Shown in pieces: positions 42,191-51,162 of a stretch of 64,000 bases of DNA. The notes beneath the pieces are model-generated. The model was not told the origin of the DNA. It saw only the letters and a list, made by a program, of their open reading frames with translations, and did no database searches. Source of the stretch: Spiribacter curvatus (GTDB lineage Bacteria; Pseudomonadota; Gammaproteobacteria; Nitrococcales; Nitrococcaceae); the NCBI RefSeq assembly GCF_000485905.1, contig NC_022664.1:1302001-1366000 (forward strand). Direction: 5' to 3'. Each line of letters opens with the position of its first letter. The first letter of the stretch is position 1. Both the position numbers and the translations under genes were made by a program.

Positions 42191-43720
42191 TCAATCCTCA
42201 GCGATTTTCAGGCGAAAGCCAGCCGCCTCGAGGTAGCCTGCTTCCTCGTTGAGGTCGGCCTCCACCAGCGGATTATCCTCCAGCCAGCCCGCTGGAAAAC
42301 GCACCGTCAGTTTGCGGTCCGAAGCCTTGAGGGTGAGTGACGGTAGCGGCTCATCACTTCGTGCCCGGTGGAGACCAACGGCCAGACGCAGCAGCACGGC
42401 GAGCCGGATCGAGTGCTGCTGCCAGTCACCGGGGAGATCACGGAATGCATTGCGCGGAAACTTGCGCCGGTGGGCACGGATCAGGATCGCCAGCACCTGC
42501 TGCTCCTCGCGTGCGAAACCAGCCAGATCGCTGTGCCGGACGATGTATTCGCCGTGCTTGTGATACTGGCTGTGAGACAGATCGAGGCCGATCTCATGGA
42601 TCCAGGCGGCCCAGTTGAGCGTGTCACGTGCCGTCGCGGTCTCGAGCGCCCAGTCATCCGCCACCTGACGACGGAGATACTCCGCGGACCGGGCGACTCG
42701 TCGGGCCTGATCGGCATCGACATGATAGCGCTCCGCCATCGCATCAATGCTCTCCGTGCGCACATCGGTGTGGCGGATCCGCCCGATCAAATCCAGCAGC
42801 AATCCCTCGCGGAGCGCTCCGTCGGCGGCCTCCATATGCTCCAGGCCCAATTGCCGGAAGGCCCCCAACAGCACCGCGAGCCCACCGGGCAGCACCTCGG
42901 CGCGGGCGGCACCCACACCATTGAGCCTGAGTCGCTTGATATCACCCGCCTTCATCAGCGCGCGGCGCAGTTTTTCCAGGCCGCGGATATCGATGCCGTT
43001 TGTGGTCCAGCCATTCTCGCGCAGGCAGCGCTCAATCGCGCGAATCGTACCCGAGGCACCAATGGCCCGCTCCCAGCCCAGCCGGCGGTAGCGGTCCGAA
43101 ATCGGTTCCAATTCCCGGCGTGCCGCGATCTCGGCGTTCCGGAGACGCTTATCGGTGATACCACCATCGGCGAAGAATCGCTGCGTGGTGCTCACGCAGC
43201 CCATATGCAGACTCTCCATCTCCCGCGGCACGAAGTGCTCGCCAATGATGAACTCGGTACTGCCGCCGCCGATATCCATCACCAGCCGCCGGTCGTCGTC
43301 ATCAGCGATGCTGTGGGCGACGCCCAGATAAATCAGCCGCGCTTCCTCATAACCGGAGACGATCTGAATGGGATGGCCCAGCGCACGCTCCGCTTCGCTC
43401 AGGAATTCCCGCGCATTACGCGACTGCCGAAGGGTATTGGTCCCGACCGCGCGGACAGCCCCCTGGGGTAATTCCCGCACGCGCTGACCGAATCGCTCGA
43501 GGCAGGCGAGCGCCCTTTGACGCGCCTCGGCGGAGAGCTGTTTATCGTCATCGAGGCCGGCGGCGAGCCGCACCGATTCCCGTAATCGGTCATGGGTGCG
43601 TAGCGCGGATTCCTCCGGTCGCGCGATGATCATGTGGAAGCTATTCGATCCCAGATCGACGGCTGCGACCTCATCCGCTTCAGCGGCCGCGTCGATTGCC
43701 TGCGATTGGTCGCCAGCCAT
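42191..43720 (-). CDS. ppx: exopolyphosphatase / guanosine pentaphosphatase family (Ppx/GppA)
   Basis: Phosphohydrolase of 509 residues with the actin-like ASKHA fold. Phosphate-loop motifs are VAAVDLGSNSFHMIIAR near the start and LVMDIGGGSTEFIIGE near residue 150. The C-terminal HD-like helical domain (IHEIGLDLSHSQYHKHGEYIVRHSDLAGF) is present, which favours full-length Ppx or GppA. The sequence does not settle whether polyphosphate or pppGpp is the main substrate; proximity to ppk supports Ppx. The ATG at 43720 is chosen over a TTG one codon earlier. It is 18 bases downstream of the diguanylate cyclase gene and probably co-transcribed. Confidence 0.92.
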   Translation of the reverse strand: MAGDQSQAIDAAAEADEVAAVDLGSNSFHMIIARPEESALRTHDRLRESVRLAAGLDDDKQLSAEARQRALACLERFGQRVRELPQGAVRAVGTNTLRQSRNAREFLSEAERALGHPIQIVSGYEEARLIYLGVAHSIADDDDRRLVMDIGGGSTEFIIGEHFVPREMESLHMGCVSTTQRFFADGGITDKRLRNAEIAARRELEPISDRYRRLGWERAIGASGTIRAIERCLRENGWTTNGIDIRGLEKLRRALMKAGDIKRLRLNGVGAARAEVLPGGLAVLLGAFRQLGLEHMEAADGALREGLLLDLIGRIRHTDVRTESIDAMAERYHVDADQARRVARSAEYLRRQVADDWALETATARDTLNWAAWIHEIGLDLSHSQYHKHGEYIVRHSDLAGFAREEQQVLAILIRAHRRKFPRNAFRDLPGDWQQHSIRLAVLLRLAVGLHRARSDEPLPSLTLKASDRKLTVRFPAGWLEDNPLVEADLNEEAGYLEAAGFRLKIAED

Positions 43721-43738
43721 CAAAAATCCCCCAACGCT

Positions 43739-44806
43739 CTATGCTGACTCTGTATCGATACGGGCCCGCTCGATGCCTTGCCAGATATCCGCATCCGATG
43801 ACCGGAGCATGCTGGTACCCAGCACACAGCGCATACGCTGTGTCGCCGGCAACGGCGCGAAACGGCGGTTCTCGATGCAGTTGCGCAGTTTTTGCGCGAC
43901 GCGGCTGGCCTCTTCGTCTGCTGCATCAGGCAGCACGACGAGGAATTCCTCACCCCCATAGCGGCCCAGACCATCGATATCCCGGACACAGCCGCGAAGC
44001 CGCCGCGCCACCTCGCGGAGAATCTCATCCCCGATGGCATGACTGTAGTCGCGGTTGATGCGCTTGAAATGCAGCAGGTCGATGAATATCACCGCCAGCG
44101 GTTGCCCCAGTCGCTCCGCGCGCTGACGCTCTTGATCGAGGAAGGCGATGATCGCGCTGCGATTGCTGATCCCGGTGAGGGGATCGAGCACCCGCAAGTC
44201 GTGGACCTCTTCGCGGGCGCGTTGGAGGTCGATCTGGCGATCCCGCAGCAGCCGCCGCAGCTGACTGACATGACTGGCGAAGAACCCGCCGCAGGGCACT
44301 AGCGTGCTGAGTGCAACCAGATGCAGCAGCTCCACCTGGGCATTGAACGCATCCGGGCGCTGATGCCAGACCGCCCCCACCGCCAGCGCGTAGCAGAAGA
44401 GCGCGAATCCACCGAGCGCGGTGAATTGCGGGGCGTTGAGGCGGAGCACGCCAAACATCAAAAGCACCAGAAACAGGAGCAGCAACCCGCCACGGCCACC
44501 ATCCAGCAGATACATCGTGATACCCATGAGCAGACAGACCATGAACATCTGCAGACCGGTCAGACTGGGGTCGACGAAATGCTCGTTACGGCCGCTGCGC
44601 AGCAATACATAGAGCCCCACGTTGACGAGGAGGACAACCAGGCTCAGGAACTGCCATTCGGGCACCGCCAGCAGCCCCTGCCGCACATAGAGCCCCATCA
44701 GCGCCACGGCCAGGGCATAGACCGTTGCCGCCAGGAGGAAGCGGCGCACCCGCAGCGACTGGCGCGGATCATCCTGGGGCAATACCATGCCCAGCGGGAG
44801 CTTCAT
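43739..44806 (-). CDS. membrane-bound diguanylate cyclase (GGDEF)
   Basis: Protein of 355 residues with about six membrane spans in the first 190 residues, then a short coiled-coil helix (LRRLLRDRQIDLQRAREEV) and a GGDEF domain. The active-site loop is GGEEF near residue 284, with the RDID inhibitory site for c-di-GMP five residues before it, so product inhibition is expected. LTGISNRSAIIAFLDQE and FIDLLHFKRINRDYSHAIGDEIL complete the catalytic fold. No EAL domain. The membrane part matches no named sensor domain that I can recognise. Translationally coupled (ATGA) to the upstream DUF2721 gene, suggesting they work together. Confidence 0.93.
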   Translation of the reverse strand: MKLPLGMVLPQDDPRQSLRVRRFLLAATVYALAVALMGLYVRQGLLAVPEWQFLSLVVLLVNVGLYVLLRSGRNEHFVDPSLTGLQMFMVCLLMGITMYLLDGGRGGLLLLFLVLLMFGVLRLNAPQFTALGGFALFCYALAVGAVWHQRPDAFNAQVELLHLVALSTLVPCGGFFASHVSQLRRLLRDRQIDLQRAREEVHDLRVLDPLTGISNRSAIIAFLDQERQRAERLGQPLAVIFIDLLHFKRINRDYSHAIGDEILREVARRLRGCVRDIDGLGRYGGEEFLVVLPDAADEEASRVAQKLRNCIENRRFAPLPATQRMRCVLGTSMLRSSDADIWQGIERARIDTESA

Positions 44807-45198
44807 TCCTCTGACTCCAATTCGGCGAGCTGGATATTGATCGCGTTCACGGAGATCCAGATCTCACGCACGGAAAGCCCCAGTGAAACCATCATCAGGA
44901 TCAGGCTGAGGCCAAACAGCCAGCGCGCCACCAGCACGAAACCGCCGAACAGCAGGAACATGCTCGCGACACAGGCGAGCAGACTGCCGACCCCGGCGGC
45001 CTGCATGTACTGTATGAGCCGGACACGGCGTCGCAGGTTATCGATCTGCTCGAGCAGATTGCGGCGTGGCGTCGAGGAGTATCTCGCCTGCAGGTCGCGG
45101 ATCAGCGAGGCGAGTGCCAGAAACCGGTTGGTGTAGGCGAGCAACAGCAGGGAGACCGCTGGAAACAGCAGCGACGGCGTTCCCAGCGTGAGGTCCAT
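44803..45198 (-). CDS. DUF2721 membrane protein
   Basis: Protein of 131 residues with an N-terminal span (SLLFPAVSLLLLAYTNRFLALASLIR), a basic helical cytoplasmic stretch rich in Arg (DLQARYSSTPRRNLLEQIDNLRRRVRLIQ), then two further spans (SLLACVASMFLLFGGFVLVA and LFGLSLILMMVSLGLSVREI) and an acidic tail. This is the pattern of DUF2721, whose function is unknown. Its stop overlaps the diguanylate cyclase ATG. It follows the secreted helical protein gene by 23 bases. Confidence 0.85.
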   Translation of the reverse strand: MDLTLGTPSLLFPAVSLLLLAYTNRFLALASLIRDLQARYSSTPRRNLLEQIDNLRRRVRLIQYMQAAGVGSLLACVASMFLLFGGFVLVARWLFGLSLILMMVSLGLSVREIWISVNAINIQLAELESEE

Positions 45199-45221
45199 AC
45201 CCGCTTGCTCCCCGGTACCGC

Positions 45222-45794
45222 TTATTGTGCGCCGTTGCCGGCACCACCCGCCGAACCGGAGCGGCGCTGACCCTGCACCTCCGATCGCAGGCTCTGGAAG
45301 CGCTCGATCATAGCCGGCACCTCATCGTCGATATCGCTCATGGCGCTCACGATGTCGTCCTGCAACTCGACCTGCTCTTCCTGGATGCCGCTGTCCTGCA
45401 TGGCGGTACGGCGCGCCTCGAGGAGCGACTGGCGCATACTCTGGTATTCCTCCATCAGACCGGCCCGCTCTTCCTCGGCCACGTCGCCGCCCCGAAGCTG
45501 ACTGGCGATGTCCTGCAGCCGCTTGACGTCCGCCCGCGGGTTGACACCCTCATCACGCATCCGCGACATCATGCGGTCCTCCAGGGACTGCTGGCGATCA
45601 CCCAGATTGGGGTTCTGGTTGATCGCCTCCTCGCGGATGGATGCCAGCGACTGCTGGAGCGACTGCAGCTCTTCGCGCTTTGCGGACGGGCCATCGGTAT
45701 TCTGGGCCTGTGCGATGCCCACCGCACCGAGCGCCGATACAGCGAGCATCAGGACGGTACGCCGCGCCCAGCTGGGAAGAAATAATGTCGACAT
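45222..45794 (-). CDS. secreted helical/coiled-coil protein, unrecognised
   Basis: Protein of 190 residues with a signal peptide (WARRTVLMLAVSALGAVGIAQAQ). The mature part is almost entirely charged and helical, rich in Glu, Gln and Arg with heptad-like spacing (KREELQSLQQSLASIREEAI; EERAGLMEEYQSMRQSLLEARR), and has a Gly/Ser/Ala-rich tail. No cysteine is present, so it is not a lipoprotein. The start at 45794 has GGAG in the preceding bases. It heads an operon with the DUF2721 protein, diguanylate cyclase and ppx. I do not recognise a family; a periplasmic sensor or structural partner for the membrane proteins is possible. Confidence 0.78.
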   Translation of the reverse strand: MSTLFLPSWARRTVLMLAVSALGAVGIAQAQNTDGPSAKREELQSLQQSLASIREEAINQNPNLGDRQQSLEDRMMSRMRDEGVNPRADVKRLQDIASQLRGGDVAEEERAGLMEEYQSMRQSLLEARRTAMQDSGIQEEQVELQDDIVSAMSDIDDEVPAMIERFQSLRSEVQGQRRSGSAGGAGNGAQ

Positions 45795-45893
45795 CGATGA
45801 CTCCATCCTGTCTGTTTGAACCGAAAGTAGGCTGGCAAAGTACCAGCCCGTGACGTTGTCGTGTCAACAATCCCCTACAATAATCGGGTTATC

Positions 45894-46577
45894 ATGTCGC
45901 GAATGACTGCATCACACCGGCCTGAATCATTCCAGCGCCACCATCAGCCGGATCAATTCGGCTACAGCTCGCGTGTCGTTTTCCTGGAACAACCTGTTGT
46001 TTCGACCCATGATTCGGCCGGACAGGCCGTCCCATGGTTCCCTGACATCGACGATTATCTCGATGCCTACCACCGGGTGGGCGCGCCATGGCTGTGGTCC
46101 GACCGGCTGGCTATGGGCAGGGAGCGCATCACCCGCGACCTCTCGGATCCGCGTCAGCAATGCTGGCGGGTCGACGATGAACGGGGTTTCGCGGGCTTCT
46201 GCGAGCTTGTCTCCCGCCGACCGGGCGATGCCGAGGTCCTCCACTGCGGCGTTGTCCCCACGGCTCGCGGTCGGGGGCTGGGGCGGCGTCTTATCAACAG
46301 CGCACTGACGGGTGCACGCGCGCTGGGGGCACAACGGCTCTGGCTGCACACCTGCAGTGAGGACTCCGCGGCGGCACTGGGCTTCTATCAGCGAGCCGGG
46401 TTCCGGATTTTCGCCACCCGGCTGGAATGGGTTATCGATCCGCGACGCCGCGGTCTTCTTGATGCCGGCGCAGGCGATGCCGTGAACCTGCCATGGACCG
46501 GCGAAGCGGCCGTCAATGCGTTCAGCGCGGCCGCAGATGCCGGTTCAGACGTCGCTCGATCAGCCGGAAACCGCTGA
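45894..46577 (+). CDS. GNAT family N-acetyltransferase
   Basis: Protein of about 227 residues. The acetyl-CoA motif A is LHCGVVPTARGRGLGRRLINSAL, and motif B is ALGFYQRAGFRIFATRLEW. The N-terminal 100 residues include VPWFPDIDDYLDAYHRVGAPWLWSDRLAMGRE, suggesting a member of a bacterial GNAT group with a substrate-binding lid. Substrate unknown. The ATG at 45894 is preferred because a TACAAT -10-like element at 45876-45881 would place an earlier GTG (45861) upstream of the transcript. The last 56 bases overlap the convergent ABC permease gene. Confidence 0.78.
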   Translation: MSRMTASHRPESFQRHHQPDQFGYSSRVVFLEQPVVSTHDSAGQAVPWFPDIDDYLDAYHRVGAPWLWSDRLAMGRERITRDLSDPRQQCWRVDDERGFAGFCELVSRRPGDAEVLHCGVVPTARGRGLGRRLINSALTGARALGAQRLWLHTCSEDSAAALGFYQRAGFRIFATRLEWVIDPRRRGLLDAGAGDAVNLPWTGEAAVNAFSAAADAGSDVARSAGNR

Positions 46578-47208
46578 GAATAAAGACGGTGAGCAGCCCA
46601 TAGATCAGCCCGGCGGCGAGGAACAGCTCCATCGGGGTGTAGGTCCGCGCGATGATCGTCCGCGCGACCCCGGTCAGATCCATAAGCGTGATGGTACTGG
46701 CGAGCGCACTGCCCTTGAGCATGAGGATGACCTCATTGCTGTAGGCCGGCAGGGCAATGCGGAACGCACGGGGAAGACGGATCCGACGCCAGATGAGCGC
46801 CGGCCCCATGCCAACCGCCCTGGCGGCCTCTATCTCACCGCGGGGAACGGTCTGTATCGCGCCCCGAAGGATCTCGGCGGTATAGGCAGAGGTATTCAGT
46901 GTGAACGCAATGATCGCGCACCAGTAGGCCTGACTGAGGTATGGCCAGAGCATGGATGTGCGGACCGCTTCGAACTGCCCTGCCCCGTAATAGACAAGGT
47001 AGATCTGCACCAGCAGCGGTGTCCCACGGAAAAAGTAGATATGCGCCATTGGCAATGCACGCATCCACCAGCGATCGGAAACGCGGGCGATGGCAACGGG
47101 CACCGCCAGCATAAAGCCGAGGACACCGGAGACCGCTACCAGCTCCAAAGTCAGCAGCGCACCTTCGGCAAGCGCCGGGAGGCTTTCGAGCATGACCGCC
47201 CAGTTCAT
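46522..47208 (-). CDS. polar amino-acid ABC transporter permease (HisM type)
   Basis: Membrane protein of 228 residues with five or so spans and the ATPase-docking motif EIEAARAVGMGPALIWRRIRLP. It begins with the HisM/ArtM-like LPALAEGALLTLELVAVSG and includes YFFRGTPLLVQIYLVYYG, the conserved entry-loop motif of this family. The ATG overlaps the stop of the other permease as ATGA. Last gene of the four-gene importer operon; its 3' end overlaps the convergent GNAT gene. Confidence 0.93.
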   Translation of the reverse strand: MNWAVMLESLPALAEGALLTLELVAVSGVLGFMLAVPVAIARVSDRWWMRALPMAHIYFFRGTPLLVQIYLVYYGAGQFEAVRTSMLWPYLSQAYWCAIIAFTLNTSAYTAEILRGAIQTVPRGEIEAARAVGMGPALIWRRIRLPRAFRIALPAYSNEVILMLKGSALASTITLMDLTGVARTIIARTYTPMELFLAAGLIYGLLTVFILSGFRLIERRLNRHLRPR

Positions 47209-47897
47209 TCTGTCAGCGTCCGCATACCGTGGGTGGTTCGCCGTTCCAGCCAGTGGATACCCAGGGTCGCTACGGCGGTCAGGCCCAGATAGATGAAAGC
47301 GGCGGCGACGTAGAAGGTGAAGGGGGCTTTGCTATAGCCAACCGCAATGGAGGTCTCACGCATGAGATCCTCCAGACCGATCACCGACACCAGCGCAGTG
47401 TCCTTGAGCAGCGACAGAAAGATGTTGCCGCCCGCGGGCAGCGCGACTCGCCAGACCTGAGGGAGAACGATGCGCCGGAAGATCCGCGCCGGGCTCATCC
47501 CCAGCGCCAGGCCGGCCTCACGATGCCCGGGAGGTATGGTCGCCAACGCGCCCCGGAAAACCTCGGTCATATAGGCGCCATAGTTGAACGCCAGTGCGAT
47601 CACCCCCGCCATGAATGGGGAGAGCGCGATGTAATCGCTGTAGCCAAACGCGGTGGCCACGTGATTGATGGCGTTGGCCGCACCGAAGTACACCAGAAGG
47701 ATGACCAGCAGCTCGGGGAGTCCACGGACCGTTCCGGTATAAACCGTTCCAAGCCACCGCAGTGGGCGCGGGCCAGCGGTTTTCGCACTGGCACCGAGCA
47801 GCCCCAGAACCACGGCGCAGACCATACTGACGACGGCCAGCTGCACCGTGATCCAGGTGCCCGAGGCGAGCTGCGCGCCAAACCCCTGAAGATCCAT
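47205..47897 (-). CDS. polar amino-acid ABC transporter permease (HisQ type)
   Basis: Membrane protein of 230 residues with about five spans and the EAA loop HREAGLALGMSPARIFRRIVLP. It contains TVRGLPELLVILLVYFGAAN, typical of HisQ/ArtQ permeases, and DTALVSVIGLEDLMRETSIA near the end. It forms a heterodimer channel with the next gene's product. It lies 18 bases downstream of the binding-protein gene. Confidence 0.93.
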   Translation of the reverse strand: MDLQGFGAQLASGTWITVQLAVVSMVCAVVLGLLGASAKTAGPRPLRWLGTVYTGTVRGLPELLVILLVYFGAANAINHVATAFGYSDYIALSPFMAGVIALAFNYGAYMTEVFRGALATIPPGHREAGLALGMSPARIFRRIVLPQVWRVALPAGGNIFLSLLKDTALVSVIGLEDLMRETSIAVGYSKAPFTFYVAAAFIYLGLTAVATLGIHWLERRTTHGMRTLTE

Positions 47898-47915
47898 GCG
47901 CGGACGCCTGGCGGA

Positions 47916-48653
47916 TCAGTAGATGTCGAAGGGGAAATAGTCGGCGTTGATCGCCTGATACGTCCCGTCGGCGCGGATGGCCTCAATCGCCTCACTGAAT
48001 CGCTCGGCCAGCGCCTCATTGCCCTTGCCAACGGCGACGGCAATCTTGTCATCGTCGTAGACCGGATCGCCCTTGAACTCGTAAGCGGCGCCCTCGTCGC
48101 TATCCAGCCACTCATAGCTGACATAGACATCAGCGAGCACGGCATCCAGACGACCGCTTTCCAGATCGAGGTAGGCATTCTCCTGCGTGTCGTAGACCCG
48201 GATCTCGGCCTCGGGAATATTATCCTGAAGCCACTGCGCGGCGATCGTGGCGCGCTGGGCGCCAATCACCGCATCAGCGGCATCGGCCGGCATGAACTCA
48301 CTTTCATCCGGCGCAATAAACTGCAGCTTGTTGGAGTAATAGGGCTCGCTGAAGCTGACCGCTTCCTGGCGCTCGGGCGTGATCGACATGGACGCGATGA
48401 TGGCGTCGTAACGACCGGCGATGAGGCCCGGGATGATCCCGTCCCAGGACTGCGTCACGAGCTCGCAGTCGGCGCCCATTTCCGCACACAGGGCGTCGGC
48501 GATATCGACATCGAAGCCTTTCACCTCGCCCGAGGCATCGATGAAGTTGAAGGGAGGATAAGCCCCTTCCGTGGCAATCCTGAGGGTGTCCTGAGCGAAC
48601 ACGGGGAAGGCCAAGAGGCTGCCCAGCAGCAGACCGAACATTGAACGGATCAT
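47916..48653 (-). CDS. polar amino-acid-binding protein (HisJ/ArtJ type)
   Basis: Periplasmic binding protein of 245 residues. Signal peptide MIRSMFGLLLGSLLAFPVFAQ. The mature start DTLRIATEGAYPPFNFIDASGEVKGFDVDIADALCAEM and ASMSITPERQEAVSFSEPYYSN are diagnostic of the SBP_bac_3 family. The paired Cys in DALCAEMGADCEL match the conserved disulfide of Lys/Arg/Orn and His binders. The Asp in DIADAL and the ERQEAVSF motif favour basic amino acids, but the ligand is inferred. The ATG overlaps the ATPase stop. Confidence 0.93.
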   Translation of the reverse strand: MIRSMFGLLLGSLLAFPVFAQDTLRIATEGAYPPFNFIDASGEVKGFDVDIADALCAEMGADCELVTQSWDGIIPGLIAGRYDAIIASMSITPERQEAVSFSEPYYSNKLQFIAPDESEFMPADAADAVIGAQRATIAAQWLQDNIPEAEIRVYDTQENAYLDLESGRLDAVLADVYVSYEWLDSDEGAAYEFKGDPVYDDDKIAVAVGKGNEALAERFSEAIEAIRADGTYQAINADYFPFDIY

Positions 48654-49444
48654 GACGGTGTCACTCCTTTTGGTTCCGAGAGATGGGTGGTTAAGAATGC
48701 GCGACAGCGCTCCGATCGGGGGCGACCGAACACCTCGGATGGCGGCCCCTCCTCCTCGATTCGACCGGCGTCGAGAAAGACGACACGGTGAGCGACATCC
48801 CGGGCGAAGCGCATCTCGTGGGTGACGATCAGCATGGTCCGGCCCTCTTCGGCCAGCTGGCGGATCACACCGAGCACCTCGCCGACCAGTTCCGGATCAA
48901 GTGCCGAGGTCGGTTCGTCAAACAGGATGACCGCGGGCTTCATGGCGAGCGTCCGGGCGATGGCCGCACGCTGTTGCTGTCCACCGGAGAGAAACGCCGG
49001 ATAGTCGGTTCTCTTATTGCCCAGACCCACCTTTTCGAGCATCGCCTCGGCCTCGGCGATGGCCTGTCGCCGGGATATGCCCAGCACATGCATCGGCGCC
49101 TCGATGACATTCTCGAGGACGCTCATATGCGGCCAGAGATTGAAGTTCTGGAATACAAAACCGATCCCTGCTCGAACGCGGGTGATCTGATCGCGATTCG
49201 CCGGATGGAGCGTGCCATCACGACCGGTGCGAAGATCGAGGGTCTCACCGTTGAAAACGATCTCGCCAACATCGGGTTGCTCGAGGAGGTTGACGCAACG
49301 CAGCAACGTGCTCTTTCCAGAACCACTGGTACCGATCAGCGCCACGACCTCACCGCGCCGGGCGGTCAGATCGATCCCCTTAATGACCTCCAGATCGCCG
49401 AAGCGCTTGTGAATCCCGCGCAACTCGATTGCGGCCTCATCCAT
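48650..49444 (-). CDS. polar amino-acid ABC transporter ATPase (HisP/ArtP type)
   Basis: ATPase of 264 residues heading the importer operon. Walker A IGTSGSGKSTLLRC, Q-loop FQNFNLWPHMSVLENV, signature LSGGQQQRAAIAR, Walker B VILFDEPTSALDPELV and switch His VTHEMRFARD are all present. The Arg-rich HisP hallmark region GRDGTLHPANRDQITRVRAGIGF matches basic amino-acid systems. The ATG at 49444 is chosen because GGGGA lies 8 bases upstream and the family starts there. The operon order is ATPase, binding protein, permease, permease. Confidence 0.95.
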   Translation of the reverse strand: MDEAAIELRGIHKRFGDLEVIKGIDLTARRGEVVALIGTSGSGKSTLLRCVNLLEQPDVGEIVFNGETLDLRTGRDGTLHPANRDQITRVRAGIGFVFQNFNLWPHMSVLENVIEAPMHVLGISRRQAIAEAEAMLEKVGLGNKRTDYPAFLSGGQQQRAAIARTLAMKPAVILFDEPTSALDPELVGEVLGVIRQLAEEGRTMLIVTHEMRFARDVAHRVVFLDAGRIEEEGPPSEVFGRPRSERCRAFLTTHLSEPKGVTPS

Positions 49445-49515
49445 GCGACATCCCCGAGCCATGACAGACAGATGACAAGGTTAGCAGCGCAGCATCGCAG
49501 TGTCGCCCTGTACGC

Positions 49516-51162
49516 TCAGGGTGTCGGCGCCATCATGTCGACGATGATCGGATCATGATCGGACAGCCGCCAGTAGCCCTTGCCCTCGCGCGCCAGATAG
49601 GCAGGTTCGTCGGCATTGATCGGCCAGACATCGACGTCGGCGACATGCTCGAGCAGGGCCGGGTTCGCCAATGCGTGATCAAGGTAGCCCGCCCGGCCGT
49701 GATAGTTGTAGGTATAGCGCGCCATCGGCGGGACATAGCGGGCCAGGAGATCCGCATAGCCTGCCGACGCCCAGCGCGACAGGGCCGATTCCTGTGGATA
49801 GGCATTGAAGTCCGCCATCACCAGTAGCGGGCGCTGGCTCACAGTCGGCGATTGCGCGGTTTGACCCAGCCAGTCGATCATGGCATCACTCTGGGCCTGT
49901 CGGCGCTGGGCCCAGCAGCCCTGGCCACGGTCGACATCACCGTCGTCGGGGCATCCGCCACGGGACTTGAAATGCGCCACGGCAACCCGGAAGTGCAACC
50001 CATGCCCGGTGCGGAACCGTGCCTGTATCGGATCTCGCGGGTGAACGGAGCGGGTCTGGTGACCGCCGCTCATCCGGGATAATCGGGCGGGTCGATAGAG
50101 CAGCGCGCTACGGATGACCGCCTCGCTGCGCCCGCGGACCGACCGCCGATATGCCTCGGACTCGGATGCGCCATCATTCAACAGCGCGATCAGGTTCTCC
50201 ATGGTTGCCGGGTTGTTTTCGATCTCATGGAGCGCCAGCAGATCCGCATCGAGAGCGCGTACGAAGCGGCGCAGGCGCGCCCGCTGACGTTGAAACGCCG
50301 ATTCGGTTCGGGCCCCTCGACCGTCACGATCGGTGAAGTAGTTGTGCAGGTTGAGATGCACCGCACGAATCCCCGCTGCGCGCGGCGGCACGTCCGGGCG
50401 GGGATTCGTGGCCCGGAAGGCCGGTGGCTGAGTCGGATGGATCCGCCAGCGCCCGAAGGCCCGGGTGAGGATCCCGGTGACCGATTCAACGCGATCGCCC
50501 GCACGTCGGACACCGCTATCGGTATGGGGAATCGGTCGCGGATCGCGCTGATAGCTGCCATCGTCGATGAGCAGGTCCAGGCGCTGACCACCGATCCCGC
50601 CGTTATTGGGGTGGAAGGGCCGCTCGCCCCGCGCCAGCCGCAGAGTACCGTAGCGGCCCAGATTATAGACCTCAGCGACGCTCAGCGGCCCATCAATCCG
50701 GACCAGGCGATCCTGCAGGCGCGCATAGGCCGGATCGTTACCCGGCTTGAGTGTAGCGGGCGTCGCGGTCCCGGACCCGCAGTGGACCATCGATACAATG
50801 CGCTCGAGCTGGACATGCCCCCGGTAGCGGCCACTCCGGGCCCGGATCCGCCAGCGCTCGTCACGCTCAGGCATTGCCGCCGGAGAGAGATCCGGGGCAT
50901 AGACAAACAGACCGGCCGCCGGCTCATCCGCTGCGAGGTAGAAGCCGTTCAGCCCCTGATCGCCCGGGAAGCGGGCGCTGACGACGGCCTCAACCTCGAT
51001 CTCCCGCCCCTCAGCGACCGCGGAACCGTTCAGGCCACGGACATCCGCCAGCGAGGTCGTACCCGGCGCCCCACAGCTCGGATCGGTGGCTGCCACCGCC
51101 ATACCCGGCATAGCCATCACAAAGGCCGCAACAAGCCACCCTTCAAACCGCACGATGGACAT
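49516..51162 (-). CDS. secreted endonuclease/exonuclease/phosphatase-family nuclease (ExeM-like)
   Basis: Exported protein of 548 residues. Signal peptide MSIVRFEGWLVAAFVMAMPGMAVAA. An N-terminal OB-fold-like region (about residues 30-190, including EGREIEVEAVVSARFPGDQGLNGFYLA) precedes the catalytic EEP domain. That domain has HLNLHNYFTDRDGRG, LALHEIENN (metal Glu), VAVAHFKSRGG, MADFNAYPQES and the terminal LSDHDPIIVD His-Asp. ExeM/NucH-type enzymes degrade extracellular DNA. Two cysteines in the catalytic half, CPDD and GCW, are typical. The ATG lies inside the last codons of relA (20-base overlap). Confidence 0.9.
   Translation of the reverse strand: MSIVRFEGWLVAAFVMAMPGMAVAATDPSCGAPGTTSLADVRGLNGSAVAEGREIEVEAVVSARFPGDQGLNGFYLAADEPAAGLFVYAPDLSPAAMPERDERWRIRARSGRYRGHVQLERIVSMVHCGSGTATPATLKPGNDPAYARLQDRLVRIDGPLSVAEVYNLGRYGTLRLARGERPFHPNNGGIGGQRLDLLIDDGSYQRDPRPIPHTDSGVRRAGDRVESVTGILTRAFGRWRIHPTQPPAFRATNPRPDVPPRAAGIRAVHLNLHNYFTDRDGRGARTESAFQRQRARLRRFVRALDADLLALHEIENNPATMENLIALLNDGASESEAYRRSVRGRSEAVIRSALLYRPARLSRMSGGHQTRSVHPRDPIQARFRTGHGLHFRVAVAHFKSRGGCPDDGDVDRGQGCWAQRRQAQSDAMIDWLGQTAQSPTVSQRPLLVMADFNAYPQESALSRWASAGYADLLARYVPPMARYTYNYHGRAGYLDHALANPALLEHVADVDVWPINADEPAYLAREGKGYWRLSDHDPIIVDMMAPTP

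Noticed and set aside
45861-45893. GTG start for the GNAT gene at 45861
   Set aside because: A TACAAT -10-like element at 45876-45881 would place this codon outside the transcript; the ATG at 45894 is simpler. The choice remains open.
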